A stretch of 64,000 nucleotides of DNA from Oopsacas minuta (Eukaryota; Porifera; Hexactinellida; Lyssacinosida; Leucopsacidae): positions 478,109 to 542,108 of the forward strand of contig JAKMXF010000295.1 in assembly GCA_024704765.1 (NCBI GenBank), read 5' to 3'. The notes beneath the pieces were generated by a model that was given only the letters and a program-made list of their open reading frames with translations, searched no databases and was not told where the DNA came from. The stretch's first letter is position 1, and every line of letters starts with the position of its first letter. Shown here piece after piece: positions 1-12,412 of the stretch. The position numbers and the translations under genes are program-made.

Positions 1-717
1 ATTCTTGTTTCTTGTCAATGCTACACAAACTTTGCATGATGTTTCCAAATTTGTGTACATTTTCACCTCGCCCACTAATAAGGGGTTTACATTCGATATT
101 GCATTTTCACTATATTGAAGGTGCAGAGGTGTTGTGCAATGCAAGGACATAGTGTTAATAACAGGAGCCATCGCATGGTCACAATCTCTAACTATAAGTT
201 TTGTGATTGTTTAAATGCATTCACTAGAAATTTACTATAAGATTAAGCTAAAATTTGAGTTTTCCCATTATTTATTTTCAAGCGTAATATAGGTAGAGGA
301 TTTGACCGCCTTGGTTAGTTCTATTGCTTGCATCAAATATTGGTGGATTGTATCAAGATTCTGGGCCATCTTTCAAGGCTATCAGTTATTGTCTAGAAAG
401 TTTTACTCAGGGGACCATCCTCAACTGTTTGTATCTCATGACATAAGCCTTTCCCGGTTTGTCTCTCTTGAGATAGTCTTTAAAATTCGTAGCATCCAAA
501 CTTTTCTCCTCAATACAGTTGAAATCGATTATGTACATCTTGATAAGTACATGTAGATATAATAGGAATCTTCTTATCATGACCTTTAAAGATAAGCAAC
601 TAGTTAATTTTAGTTGCTGAGAGGCCAGCACGCATAACTTTTAATCTAAGTTTGATGAATTCCAAAGAACTCTAGAGTGTGAGTGTGGCTTCAAATAGAC
701 TAACACATAGCATTCTA
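1..717. other. No gene recognised
   Basis: AT-rich sequence with only short random open frames. I see no splice-bounded exon, repeat unit or transposon end that I can support. Confidence 0.5.
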
Positions 718-790
718 TACAGTAAAACAATGGCACTTTATTAAAATTCTGGACCATGTATGGCAATTACTCTGAACCAATATTTCAAAT
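718..790 (+). repeat. Short fragment of a dispersed repeat (shared with 4.7 kb)
   Basis: About 70 bases here are similar, in reverse complement, to the segment near 4725-4790. Both contain a recognisable core around 'ggcaattac' and 'attttaa'. The same family seems to continue into the pogo-like repeat at 4690-4990. No coding potential is visible. Confidence 0.45.
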
Positions 791-2324
791 ACTTATTATA
801 TTGTCTTTCAACGCTATCCTAAAGTGCTCTGATGTAACATTTGTTATATTTAATGATTTAGGACAACCCAACCTGATTGTCATTATGACACTTCAATAGT
901 AGAAAACCAATTCATAATAAACAACACATTACTATTTAAGTATATATTTGTAATCCAAAATACATTCCAAATATTTCGTTTATTTGACTCTTCATTTTCA
1001 CTCTCTCCACTCGTTAGGCAGACTTGCAGAAATAGTTGAATTATCTAAAACAAGATAAAGAAAAATTGGCATATATTTAGCTTAGTTTTATCTCTTTTTA
1101 AGACCTTATCATTATATTTCGAACCCTCTTTCGACAGGATGAAAGTAGCAGTTCAACCATAAACTATCCAAAAATACATCTATGTTTTATATGGCTTCTA
1201 TTTTAATACTTTGCCGTCATCCTAAAAATTCTAATATGAGAGCTTTCAATTTAAGCGTGATCCATGATAATATACACAATACAATACATGAAAATATTCT
1301 TGCAACTGTAAACAACACTAATTAAGCAAGAAGTGAATTAACTATAATATTTTGTTCATTTTGTGAGTATTGTGAATATCGGTTAAGTTTGCAGATATGA
1401 TTCAATTCTCAACAAGGTTTGCATGCAACAAAACACAGAAATGAATACGATTCATTTGCTATGGCAAAGAAGATTAATGAAGATATCTCTTGTTTCATTG
1501 TGGAAGAATTCTTACGAGCCAGATGCTCACAATATCCACGAATCAGTTTGTTACATGATTCTACAGCTTCTTCAGAATACTCTTTCATTAACTATAGTGC
1601 ATTCTCGGATTAACTCAGCGCTATGAGCTGACAACTTATGAAAAGTAGATGAAATATATGCCCAAGATTACTTGGGAACTAAATACTTGTAGGTTTCCCT
1701 GCAGATAACTTATAAAGTCAAACGTAATATCACGGAGAGATTGTTCTGAATCTTTTAGAGTGGCTCATTGTTCATATTGCCATGTTATAAAGCATTCTGA
1801 AAGCAATGGGTATATAATCTAAACAATCTAAGAATTTCTAAGATTATCTCTACTTCTACCTATTATCCCACTGTGTGATATAAGACCATGCTAAGCACAA
1901 ATCCCTCAATATATTCCAATTCCAGACGCCACTGAAACGTCCATATTTCCAGATATCACTGTATCTATATTCAATACTGCTCATAGAAATACATACCTTC
2001 AAGGTACTGGATGATTCAGAATAGAATCTCAGCTTAGAGACCGATAATTTGGACAAATGTTTTATATAAGATATTCTCACATTTCACCACAAACCCGAGG
2101 AGGATATTTAAGAGAACCCCACTAACTCAGTATTTTTTAAGTTATGCTTCGGTTCTTCCTAGGCGCATCGAAATCCAGCTATGGGGGCATTCAGTTTGGC
2201 AATTATCACAGCAACTATCACTTTCAGCAAATTTGGATTTAGACAGTTTCTGGTACTGATTTTCGATTAAGACGCAGTACAATGTCTAGAAATACTTTAT
2301 ACTACTAATTAGTGTTGATCCTTA
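791..2324. other. No gene recognised
   Basis: Only short overlapping open frames in conflicting directions (for example at 1419-1626 and 1856-2080), none of which resembles a known family. Confidence 0.45.
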
Positions 2325-2560
2325 AAATTCCGAATCTCGATTTTCCGACTCCTCGGTTATCCGAACAGCAGGAAGACACATAAAATATTGTCTAACTGTA
2401 ACCGACTACCGAAGAAGTGTTACGTTCATAATCAAATGTAACATGAAAATTTTACCACTTCGTTTCAACCAATTCCCGCATCCTAATCGAGATTTTGGTA
2501 CCTTTTGGACATCGTAAAATCACAGATTTTCCTGGCAGTATTCTATAAATCTTAGAATGG
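2325..2560 (+). repeat. Pogo-like repeat, left fragment
   Basis: The block starts with a pogo/Tigger-style terminal pattern, a repeated 'ttatccgac'/'ttatccgaac' type motif (2338-2365). It continues with a segment (about 2408-2500) that matches the reverse complement of 4815-4905. I see no transposase in it. It is either one end of a decayed 2.6-kb pogo-like element or one of two independent fragments of the same family. Confidence 0.5.
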
Positions 2561-4689
2561 AGTCAGACTAGTTTTTTGAACTATATGATAATTTTAGGTA
2601 CATATTAATAGAATCGTCCTGTGAAATATTCAAATTACCAAATCAATAATCTGGTTTATCCCCGAGCACTGAATTCCATTTTTATCAAATTTGACTATTT
2701 TGTTTACCGAACAAATTCACTTATTCAAACACCAAAAGTGCATAGCGAAGGTAATTGAATAATCGTTGTATTTACATTTCAAATTATTCATATGGTACTG
2801 GTAGCCGCCTTTCTCTGTTGGTTGTGTGACTAGGGTTGTTACGCCATGCAAATGTTCTAAAGCTAGTAAAGGTCTGTTCTGTCACTTTTTCTGATGTAAA
2901 TGGCAGATTAACCTAGCAATACAACCAAGGGACAACGTCACTCAATAAAGTTAAACTAAAGTCCGGCGTGTAAATTGGAGCTGAATATTTACCCTTAATT
3001 CTTTTTTTCTGACCCAGTGTATATTTACTATATCTACACTTTGTGGATTAGCTCAAGAAATTCTACAGTTTTATTCTTGTATAAAGTGTTATTTTCTATT
3101 TTCCAAACTAAGACCAGCAGATTCTGTCTCATGGTTTATTTTTCAATCCGAAACTAAACTAATATTTTGTCGTTCGAACCTACATGCTCGACGAGCCCTC
3201 CCTGTTAATTTTGGAGCATGTTTCAAGGCATACATTTATCAGATTTACACAAATTACTGATATCTTCAAATCGTGTATATCCAATGCTGGCTCGATAAAT
3301 TGAGAAAAATATTTATTTGTCATGTCACATATATTTCGTTGTGCTGCTTTACTGGCGATCATCGAATTTGGAAATAATGAAATAATTTCAAAAAATCTTT
3401 CAGATTTCCTGATGGATTTGATGATGTTGAATAGTATTAAAAACAAAATTAATATTCTGGAACTGAACATTGAGTGGTAAGTTATCTGTACATACTGCTT
3501 CAACAAATATGCCACAGTCTTCAATATCACAAATAATTGATTTAACAATTGGATGTACTGTTTCTGTAGAAGAAACACTCAAAGGTATTAACCTTGTTAA
3601 TATATTACAAATTTCCAGTGAAAAAAGACAGTCATGCGTGGATCATCAGGATTTTTAATCGATGCTATTACCCTTCTTCCCTTATTAGCTCATTCCTACG
3701 AAAGTAGACTTGATCCATTTGAAGTAAGATATGACGTTAAATAATTAAATGTTGAAGCATCCTCCCTAGAATTTAGTATATTCGGTCTCCAATTCAATAA
3801 TCTTTTTACTCTTCAATAATTTACGTTCGTGCGGAAGAATAATACAGTTAGAGCTCTGAATAAGACAATTACAAGGTGCTGATATTCCATGGATTAATAT
3901 GAGACCTAAATAAGAATTCTATACCTGAAAGCATGTTTCTCAGTATATGTATTTCAGCTGATCAAGCAAAAATATAAACTCAGTATCATGTAATAATTTT
4001 CTGTTTCGATATCAGTTCCTGAATAAGTGGGATTTAAAGTTGTATCAATAGCATTTGTTATAATATTACTGGCGTTATTCACGTAGGGAATCATATGGGT
4101 GGCTGAAGATAATCAGTTCTCATACTTGTTCATTTCAAATAATTCGCCTTCATGAATGATGTTTTCTAAAGACTTAGCATTGTTAATTGATTGGCACGAT
4201 ATGGAATTTTATTTGTTTCTCGATAAAAGTCCTTACATCTTATCAACTTATGCTTACTTCAATATTAATAGAAGGATCGATTGTTGAAATTTCAATATAT
4301 AATCATATCTTTGGAAAAGCATGATGGTAGAATTGAGACGAAAAATACCCTAGTAATAAGGAACTTACTCTAATTGATGGTAGAAATAATCAACTTTTAT
4401 AATATTAGAGATCAAACTGGGGTTGTTAAATTTAACCCTTGACGGAATATATCTATTAATAGTATATTCACATACTATATTGTTGTGATTACATCAGTGG
4501 ATCTATTTCCAGAACCTGAGGTTGAAATAATACATTTTTAGCATTGTAGGCTGAGAATTCTGATAATTTCATTCATATATCAATTATGTGAATATCCCAG
4601 AAAATTAAGTTTATCATTGTCCTCAAATTTTTCTAAATAAATATGAAGTACATGAATATATCATAATTACTTATTTAATCATGAAATAC
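2561..4689. other. No gene recognised, between two inverted repeat fragments
   Basis: If the inverted fragments at 2325-2560 and 4690-4990 belong to one element, this is its interior. The open frames inside (3180-3578 minus and 3470-3658 plus) do not resemble a pogo transposase: no DDE motif or CENP-B-type helix-turn-helix could be read. Confidence 0.4.
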
Positions 4690-4990
4690 TATAAATTCAT
4701 GGAGATAGTGTTTCGAATGATCTCAGGGTAATTGCCATCCATGATCCAAAATTTTAAGTATCATTGCCTTAACCGAATACTGACGTTATGATGTATCATT
4801 TTATAACTTGGGCTGAAATCTCGATTTTGGGTGCAGGAATTGGTTAAAACGAAGTGGTAAATTAATATTTTCCTTTTGTTACGAACTTAACACTTCGGCC
4901 GTAGTCGTTTAATATATGGCAGTGTTCTGCATCCCCTATTTACTTGCCGCATGTGTTCGGAATTCTGAATCTTGCGGCGGGAATATATCT
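4690..4990 (-). repeat. Pogo-like repeat, right fragment (inverted relative to 2.3 kb)
   Basis: Bases about 4815-4905 match the reverse complement of about 2408-2500 over roughly 90 bases. Bases about 4725-4790 match the reverse complement of 718-790. The fragment is non-coding. Confidence 0.5.
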
Positions 4991-6365
4991 TAAAAGACAA
5001 AAGGTATTATACAGTTTACATAATACGATTTTGCATTAGATTTCCTTGTAGTCTTTCATTTCAATTAATTCTTTAATCACTAATCAGATCCTATTTAATA
5101 TCTATGCAGCATTCATATCCAGCCTACATTCATGCCATCTTCGTTAATCAAATCCCAGGATAGATTTTGCATGTTCATGCCCCAAAATTTAGCTCGCTCG
5201 CTCGCTCGTAATGTTAACAGGTGATATATTCTTTTACTATAGCCTGCTTCACATAAGGCCTCATAACTGATTATGGATATTGAACCAGGGCTACACGACA
5301 CGACCGAAGTGAAATGTAACGAATATGTCGCCATGCTTTAATCATCATTACTTTGTATAATATAGTATTACATGAATATTTCGTAGTTTACATGCATTGT
5401 CATACTTTATACATTTTCACTTTAAAATACATTATAATAGTAGCAAACATAGGTGTTAATTTCACATTATGATCAACAAACGAGGCATAACTCGACATAT
5501 ATTCATTGTATATACATGAATTAATCCATGCGAGGTAGAAGCATTTGATTAATTCGACACAAAGATGACTTATGTGCAATATAGCGCTAATCGAGGAACC
5601 AAAATACCGACTTTGAGTTTCAAACAAGATCATAAATGTATTCTAACTGGGATACTTCATAGCCTACTAAAGAGAAAGTTATTTATTTCCGTAATTGGCA
5701 AAAGTATTTGATAAACCACTCTATCTTTGAAATCATGATGAACTATTCACCTATGTTCTAATTGTTGAAATACCAAATGATCTAAAATCGTCTCTGTACA
5801 AATACTAGAATTTTTTCATGATAAAGTTCGCACGTTTCTCAGTTATCACACAGTCCATGGATGTCACATCTTTTGCCATTATCCACTTATAACTCGATAA
5901 TCGTGGAAATGATGGTCAAATCAGGATAGTCATTTTATAGCATACACCCACTTTCCTATACCCTTGTATATCATTTTGATATGATATCTCTCAAGATTAT
6001 TCGCAATCTCAAACATGGCCATATACAGTATAGGCATATTGATGATTACGTCATATTGGTATAGTGTGCGAAATATGACCATTATCAGGTGGTATCCCCA
6101 TGTTCTTAATACATTATTATACATGAGATTTCATCTATGCACACTTAGGGTGCTGGCTACCTGAATCTAGATTAAGCCTGCGGACCTAGTATCTTGATGC
6201 TGCCATCAGTAGATATTCCGATATATTTTGATATTCTCGTAGTTCTAACTTACATAATACTCATAATTGCAATACTTTCAGTGTTCAAGGCAGGGTTCCC
6301 CATTTCACTTCCCTGACTTATAGCCTCCTTATGGCCCGAACATACCAAAGGTAAGATACCCATAC
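4991..6365. other. No gene recognised
   Basis: AT-rich, with a short (GCTC)4 tract at 5192-5208. The minus-strand open frames at 5113-5334, 5400-5633 and 5930-6124 look random in composition and have no recognisable motif. At about 6366 the sequence 'cagtggcgttgccagg' resembles the end of a DNA transposon, but no partner end was found. Confidence 0.4.
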
Positions 6366-6699
6366 AGTGGCGTTGCCAGGTAATTGTTTACGATGCTGCG
6401 CAGGTGGTGCCCTATGTTGCGAGCAGTGGTGAAGCAGTCTGAAACCATTCAGAGATTAAATATAATGAATTGCCGGTACAATTTTACTATTTTCATCCTA
6501 CTTGGTGCAATCAAAAAGTCCCCACCCTTAGTTTATAGCAGCCAAACTCTACTGGATTACAAGAAATACATAGTATATCCTAATAGTCCTATCAATTACC
6601 AATTTAATGCTGTTGAACAATTCCCTCTAGCTAATATATATATCTTGATCTATCCTAGTTTCAATTTACCTATTTTCGAGAGTAAACTTTTTCATGGCT

Positions 6700-7636
6700 T
6701 CAAAACACATATTAAGCAAAACAGAGCAACTAGCTTACATAAAGATTCGACCGTACTCGGGGACAAAGCACTCGAAGATGCCCTTCGGACAGGAAGACCA
6801 ATTTCCTCTACCACCCTTGAAATTGCCTCTGAAATTCTGGAACTTTTGGATATTGACCCACATTTGAGCCTTGAAGAGATCTCATCGGGAAGTGTTCATA
6901 CAATTCCACACGATTTCTCGAATATCGAAAGATTTCAGGGCGATGGATACTAAATCTTCACAAAGGGGTAAAAATGGAAGAGGGTTTCATGCACAAAAAA
7001 TTTCTTAAAGAATAGTGAGATTGTAAATCTCGAAGGTTATATGAATTCGTTTCTCGTGACGAAACTTCGATTGTATATTCTGAGCCTCTGCGTAAGGAAC
7101 AAAGCAAATCGTGGCTCCCAAAGGTTCTTATCCCCCGAAAAGGCACATCCGGACTTCCGAGACGATAAGGTTCAGAATATTTTTTTGATGCTTATGGGCC
7201 AGTGGCTCAACTACCTGTCCCTAAAGGAGAACGACTCAATGGAGATTTTTTTGTTCATATATGCCTGAGGGAAGTCGAGAAAGTCTATAAAACATGACAT
7301 TCGCGTACAGGAACTCGAGGATTCTGACTTCTCCACGATAATGCCAGACCTCATGTTTCAAAATAAGTTACGGAAGTCATTGAGGATATCGGGTTTGAAA
7401 CGATGGAACATCCTCCGTATTCCTCAGATCTATCATTTTGTAATTTCTGGCTCTTTCCTGAGCTGGAAAACTTCTCGGAGGAAGGCTAATTCATACCCGA
7501 CAAGAGCTGGGAAACGGGGTTTACAAATACTTCATTTCAGTGGACAGAGACGAGTATAAGATCATTTTCGAAGTGGGTTGAAATGCTACAACTATGCATA
7601 GATGTAGATGCCGAGTATTTCGAACATTTTATGTAG
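6700..7636 (+). pseudogene. Mariner-family transposase remnant
   Basis: Decayed transposase of a mariner-type cut-and-paste element. In sequence order: an N-terminal helix-turn-helix remnant in the frame ending at 6953, with the 'GRPISSTT' motif typical of the domain linker; a middle part broken by frameshifts; a remnant of the second catalytic block around 7341 (degraded 'DNARPHVS'-like, in a frame different from its neighbours); the third block near 7400-7460, which reads like 'HPPYSSDLSFCNFWLF' when frames are changed; and a C-terminus ending 'DAEYFEHF' with a stop at 7636, as mariners usually end. At least four frame changes are needed. No convincing terminal inverted repeats were found, so the element limits are unknown. 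It is clearly older than the other Tc1/mariner copies in the window. Confidence 0.65.
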
Positions 7637-8357
7637 AATATTGATTAGTAAGTTGTTATCGTGCCATGGTATTAACAAGGATGAGAATAAATGCCTTAAA
7701 TACATTCATCTGAAAAAGTGCAAATGATGCGCATCACGCGATGTTTTGTGCAGGATTTCTTGGTTGTGCGCCGCACGATATCGCACCTTCTTCAGCTTTC
7801 GGTCTCTTTCGAGGAGCTTTTCAACTTAACCATCTCCATTGGTTATTCAATATGTATCCTCAATGTATCCCTCCCGTCAATGTTTGGAACACACGAACTA
7901 TCTTGGGATCAGCCACATCTCCCGGTGAAGAGGCCGAAACAAAGAGTTTCATAGTTAATCCGGCTTGAATTGCATTGAAAATACCGGCCATTGTTTCTCA
8001 TTGTCATAGACCTAGGCACAACAGCTACTGGACATTGTATATATAGAAATACATGTTTATGGCTAGCTCACAAAAATTTCAAAACAGATATATATTTCAT
8101 GGAAATATTTACCACTTATGGGTTCTTACAGACTTATGTAAACATACAATTCCCAATTATGTGTCAATGACGACAGATTATAAAGTTTAAGATCAATCCG
8201 ATAACTCCGTAAATATTATCAAAAACACTAAATTTACTCTATAATATGTTATTTTACACTTCAATTATGAATATTCCCATATTAATTAACATTTACATCC
8301 CTTCACGTCGTGCATCCTGGTAATATAACCATAATCAATTGTGAAGCCATATATATA
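7637..8357. other. No gene recognised
   Basis: A somewhat less AT-rich stretch at 7718-7968 has overlapping open frames on both strands, but none shows a known domain, a splice context or a transposon motif. Confidence 0.35.
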
Positions 8358-9540
8358 CAGGGTGCGTTTTCAGTCCTGTCCCATAACATAATGATGTTAT
8401 TTTTTCTACTAAATAATTATTCTTGTCATATTTTGATATTCATGTTTCTTTATCGTCTAGCTGTTTTTTCTGCTTTCTCATAATACATTATTGTTGAAGT
8501 TTTTTTCATTTTCGCTCGATGGAACTGGAAAGGTCAGCTATTATTGAATTATTCAAGATGAGAAGATTCGGAAAGAAATTTTTGATGCTCCTAAATTTAC
8601 CTGATAGTATGCGAAAGTTCGTCTACCGTACTATTCGTAGATACGATGAAACTGGATGTGTTGTATACAGGGCGAGAAGTGGTTGGCCACGTTCAGCGAT
8701 AACTCCAGCACTCCGAAAGGTTATCAGTGAATGCATTCGTAAGAATCCCCAATGTTCGATGTGAAGAATGGCTAAGGATCTTAAAGTCTTTGATTCTGCG
8801 GTCCGGCAAGTTGTTAAAATCGTCTTTGGAATGCATTCATTCAAAGAAGGAAAGTTCACTTCCTAATAACTGAACAAGTAAATGCAAAGGGGCTAGAGAG
8901 ATGCAAGGAACGACAGGATCATATCACACAAGCCTTCTGTTATTGATCCAGCACTAAAGTACATTCCTCGAGTCCAAATGCCACTCTGAGTAATGGTTTG
9001 GGGCGGAATATCGGCTGTGGGTCGGACGTCTCTGATATTTGTTCCGTCAGGGGTGAAAATTAACTCCACGACATACTTTAGCCTAATTTAGAGCCCGTAT
9101 TGAAGAACCTTAGTGGAAACATTGGGCACCAGCCCACACATCAAATGTAACTCAAAGCTGGCTCTATAAGAATGTTCCACGATTTATTCAGAAAGAACAA
9201 TGGCCACCCTATAGCCCAGACCTCAACCCAATAACTATTCCATATGGTCTATTCTGGAATCTAGAGTTTGCACTAATTCTCACAAAGTGTCGAGGCTTTA
9301 AAGCGAAAGTTGAGAGAGGAATGGGAGAAGATACCACAAGAGGTACTATGTGCTGCTTTAGAGGCACTACCTGATAGATTTCAGAAGTTATTCAAAACAA
9401 AGGAGGATATATTGAGTAACTTGCGTGTGTATATGAAGATATTGTCTTTCAAATCAGTAGTACAAGTTTTAGAAATATAGCAAGTGTTTTGTTGAAGGTA
9501 GAGATATTTAGCTATGGGACAGGACGTAAAACGCACCTTG
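8358..9540 (+). mobile_element. Tc1/mariner-superfamily element, TA-flanked
   Basis: Imperfect inverted repeats of about 28 bp form both ends: CAGGGTGCGTTTTCAGTCC at 8358 and, on the other strand, CAAGGTGCGTTTTACGTCC ending at 9540. TA dinucleotides at 8356-8357 and 9541-9542 are the expected target duplication. At 1183 bp it is about 120 bp shorter than the related copies at 22974 and 31953, consistent with an internal deletion. It contains a plus-strand transposase remnant. Confidence 0.9.
8519..9415 (+). pseudogene. Tc1-like transposase (DD37D-like group), degenerate
   Basis: The start is an ATG at 8519 ('MELERSAIIELFKM'), the same opening as the copy at 32114. The N-terminal paired-like helix-turn-helix is readable to an in-frame stop at 8762-8764, including 'TIRRYDETG' and 'RSGWPRSAITPALRK'. 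Further on, in other frames, are 'MVWGGISAVGRTSLIF' (near 8990-9045) and 'WPPYSPDLNP' (near 9200-9230), the hallmarks of the catalytic core. The block that would hold the third catalytic acid is altered after 'DLNP', and the second catalytic block is badly damaged. The protein cannot be functional. Confidence 0.8.
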
Positions 9541-9660
9541 TAGTAGGCAATGATTATCCAAGGATTCTGAGAATAATTGCTAAAAATATTGAAGTTTCTC
9601 TTCCTCAACAAATACAAATATCTATGTAATACAGGTCTATCTAACATTCTCCCATTAGAG

Positions 9661-9745
9661 CAGTGGTCCTCAAACCTTTACATTAAGTTTTTGTCCCGGT
9701 TCCTCGTACTTGATTTTTTCACGCAGGGACCCTAAACACAATGAA
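9661..9745 (+). repeat. Single hAT-like transposon end
   Basis: The sequence beginning CAGTGGTCCTCAAACC at 9661 has the pattern of hAT (Buster/Charlie-type) terminal repeats and resembles both ends of the hAT element at 12413-14852. No matching opposite end was found downstream, so this may be a solo end or a truncated copy. Confidence 0.5.
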
Positions 9746-12404
9746 AGTTCTGCCTTTCCCTTATCCTGCCCTGAAGTAATAATATGAACAACTAATCTAG
9801 AAACAATTAATATCCTGAAATATGTACATTCATTGGATACATTTTGAAATACATTATGTAAGAAATTGTCAAAGCAGAAACGTTAGTGTTATTTAGGTCA
9901 ATTTTTGATGGCAAGATGTCTGGAATCTCAAGTGGAGCTGGAGGGCCAAATTTCCAACTCTGCACTGCAACGAGAAATCAGTTGAAGCTATAGATCTAGT
10001 TAAATCTGTTTCGGAATAAAACTGAACCATTGATGATGCCAAACAAATCTTTCTAGATGTAGATCAAGAAGAGTATCTCAAATTAAACTCTAAAATGAGG
10101 TTTAGCCTGACACATACACCGGCTTCTGACAAGAATATCTTATCTACATCCCCTCTTCATAGTTATTTATGTGTCTTTCGCTGGCTTATGCTATTGATTA
10201 ATCATTTAGATGGCGGAATGAAGGAATGGCTGCCTTTGCATCATCAAGTTCAATCTTCGATGCATCGAATGCGTAATCTCTTGCTTGAGAAGATTGGATA
10301 ATAAACAGATTATCCATCCAGTGCTGGTGGTACCACTACCACTGGTAATATAGCAAGAAAATATTTTCTCAGTAAAAATTTTACTACTTGTGCTACATCC
10401 ACGATGATTGAGGAAGACCGACTTGTTCTTAGCACTATTCACACAAACCTCTCAGTAGCATTGCGGTGTATAATTCTCAAAAAAGGATAGACACTGATAA
10501 ACTCTCAACTCTTTGCCAAGATACTGACGATGAAAAACTTTGTAAATTTCCTTAGGCGAACATAACACTGTCCCTTCATAAATTACTTCATAATCTTCAG
10601 GATTAATCAGTGATTTCAATGGTTGTTTCGAATTGAAGACTTTATTTGAAGAATACTTGGAATCAGTAAACAAACATGTAAGAAGATATAAGGAGAAATT
10701 TGCTTGTGAATTTTCTTTTGAAAACAATGTAAGTAACACTTTCGTCAGACTCTTGAGTCAGAGTCACCCTATCCTTGCTCTATATCGCAACTTATCAGAT
10801 GTTCACAATGAATAAATCAACAATCTGAATAAGATATAATCTGGAGACGTTAATACTTAACTGAAGCTCTTTATATAATGAATCAATTAGTAATTTATCT
10901 TATATCAGCATACCTAGTAATATAGTAACATAATATACATAATTCAATACTTATCACTTAAAAATTATGAAAATAAAATTTGATCATGTATGGTATGAAG
11001 GTGGTATGACGGCATTCCAGAAAAATTCGAAACCATATATAAATCTGACTGGTTTGATCGACTAGTTTGGGTCGATAACCCATAAGTAAATGATACATTA
11101 TACAGAGCTAGCACACATCTAAATACCTAATCCGCCAATTTGTCATTTTGAGCCACTGTGAGGTTGGGAAATATATTGTTATCCAACAAAATATGTGAGT
11201 ATTCCTCAAAACACTTAGCCATAGGCCAATAACACTCTTAATCCAGCCTGACAAGAATATAAACATTAATCGATAACGTATTTTGAATAATTTAATCATT
11301 CAAATATTCGATATGATGGATGTGTCAGTCTAGAGGATATTAATTCTTTTATTCTTTCTTAGGTCTGAGATTAGGCATACTTCTTATGACTTTCCAGTTT
11401 CCACGGACAGCGTACTTCTTAATTTGCTTGATTCAAGATGTAAATAAAGAGAAGTAGTGTCATAATATGTTTTCAATCCTAGTAATTTCCCAAGAATAAT
11501 CTGTGATCAAATACAATAATATACATGTTGTGCCTTAGATCTGTCTTTGAGGCACTATGAAATGTAAGGTTTAACTCCATTACCCAGTACCTCCAATTTA
11601 TAGTGTCACTTTGTAAACAAGTTAAATTTATTAACTAAGCTGTTTGCAAAGATTGTATGTAGTTTAGATTATTTCCTCGCTCTGCTCTTATTAAAAATCT
11701 ATATAATAATAATTGTACCAATTGAACTTAGAATTTACATGAATGCATATCATGCAGCACTATATGAACCTATCATTTAACAAATACATATTTACAACTA
11801 ATGAATAATGCGATTATTATCGATGACATGTGCTATATAATGAAAATTATATATGTGCTTTTACAAAACCACTATAAGTAAAGAAATTTTTCTGTCGAAA
11901 TGTGTGAAATGTTTTGTACTTATTTCACACGTTACGAAAGAAAATCCTTTATAAATTTATTGCTAGAGGACAGTTAATTTTTGACAATTGTGAAATAGGA
12001 GCTCTTGGTAGCTGATGGATTAGCAAGGGGGATAAGCACATCCGACGAATATCTGAAATCTATAAATAATCATATTGGACCTTAAATATACCCAGATTTA
12101 ACTATTGTGACATGTAAAAAATATGATTAATACAAAATGGCAACCATTTTAATACTGGCCCACTACATAGTAGTTTGCACAGTAAATATTGAAAATTTTC
12201 AAAAGTTCAGAAACAGTTTTTATATTAAATAGATTTATATTAAATAACCCTGCCCACTCTGAATCAAAATTGACATTTCACCAATCCAGGAAAATGGCCT
12301 TTTAACACACTGAAAGTGAATAGTAATACCGGCCGAGATACAATTTTTGTGTATAACTGTATTTTATATACCTTCAAGAATCTAAAATTATATCCGTGAA
12401 TGTC
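9746..12404. other. No gene recognised
   Basis: Possible interior of a decayed hAT copy at the left side, but the open frames (10095-10301 plus, 10206-10442 minus, 10452-10739 minus, 10633-10815 plus) gave no hAT motif and overlap on opposite strands. The remainder (10.8-12.4 kb) is AT-rich with nothing supportable. Confidence 0.4.
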
Positions 12405-12412
12405 GGCTAGGT
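12405..12412. repeat. 8-bp target-site duplication (left), hAT element
   Basis: GGCTAGGT immediately before the CAGTG terminus. An identical copy lies at 14853-14860 immediately after the other terminus. Eight base pairs is the hallmark target duplication of hAT transposons. Confidence 0.95.

Noticed and set aside
7718-7968. Overlapping open frames of balanced composition
   Set aside because: No domain, splice site or codon signal distinguishes them, and frames on both strands are equally open.
10095-10815. Coding remnants of a hAT element after the end at 9661
   Set aside because: None of the frames shows a hAT catalytic or dimerisation motif.
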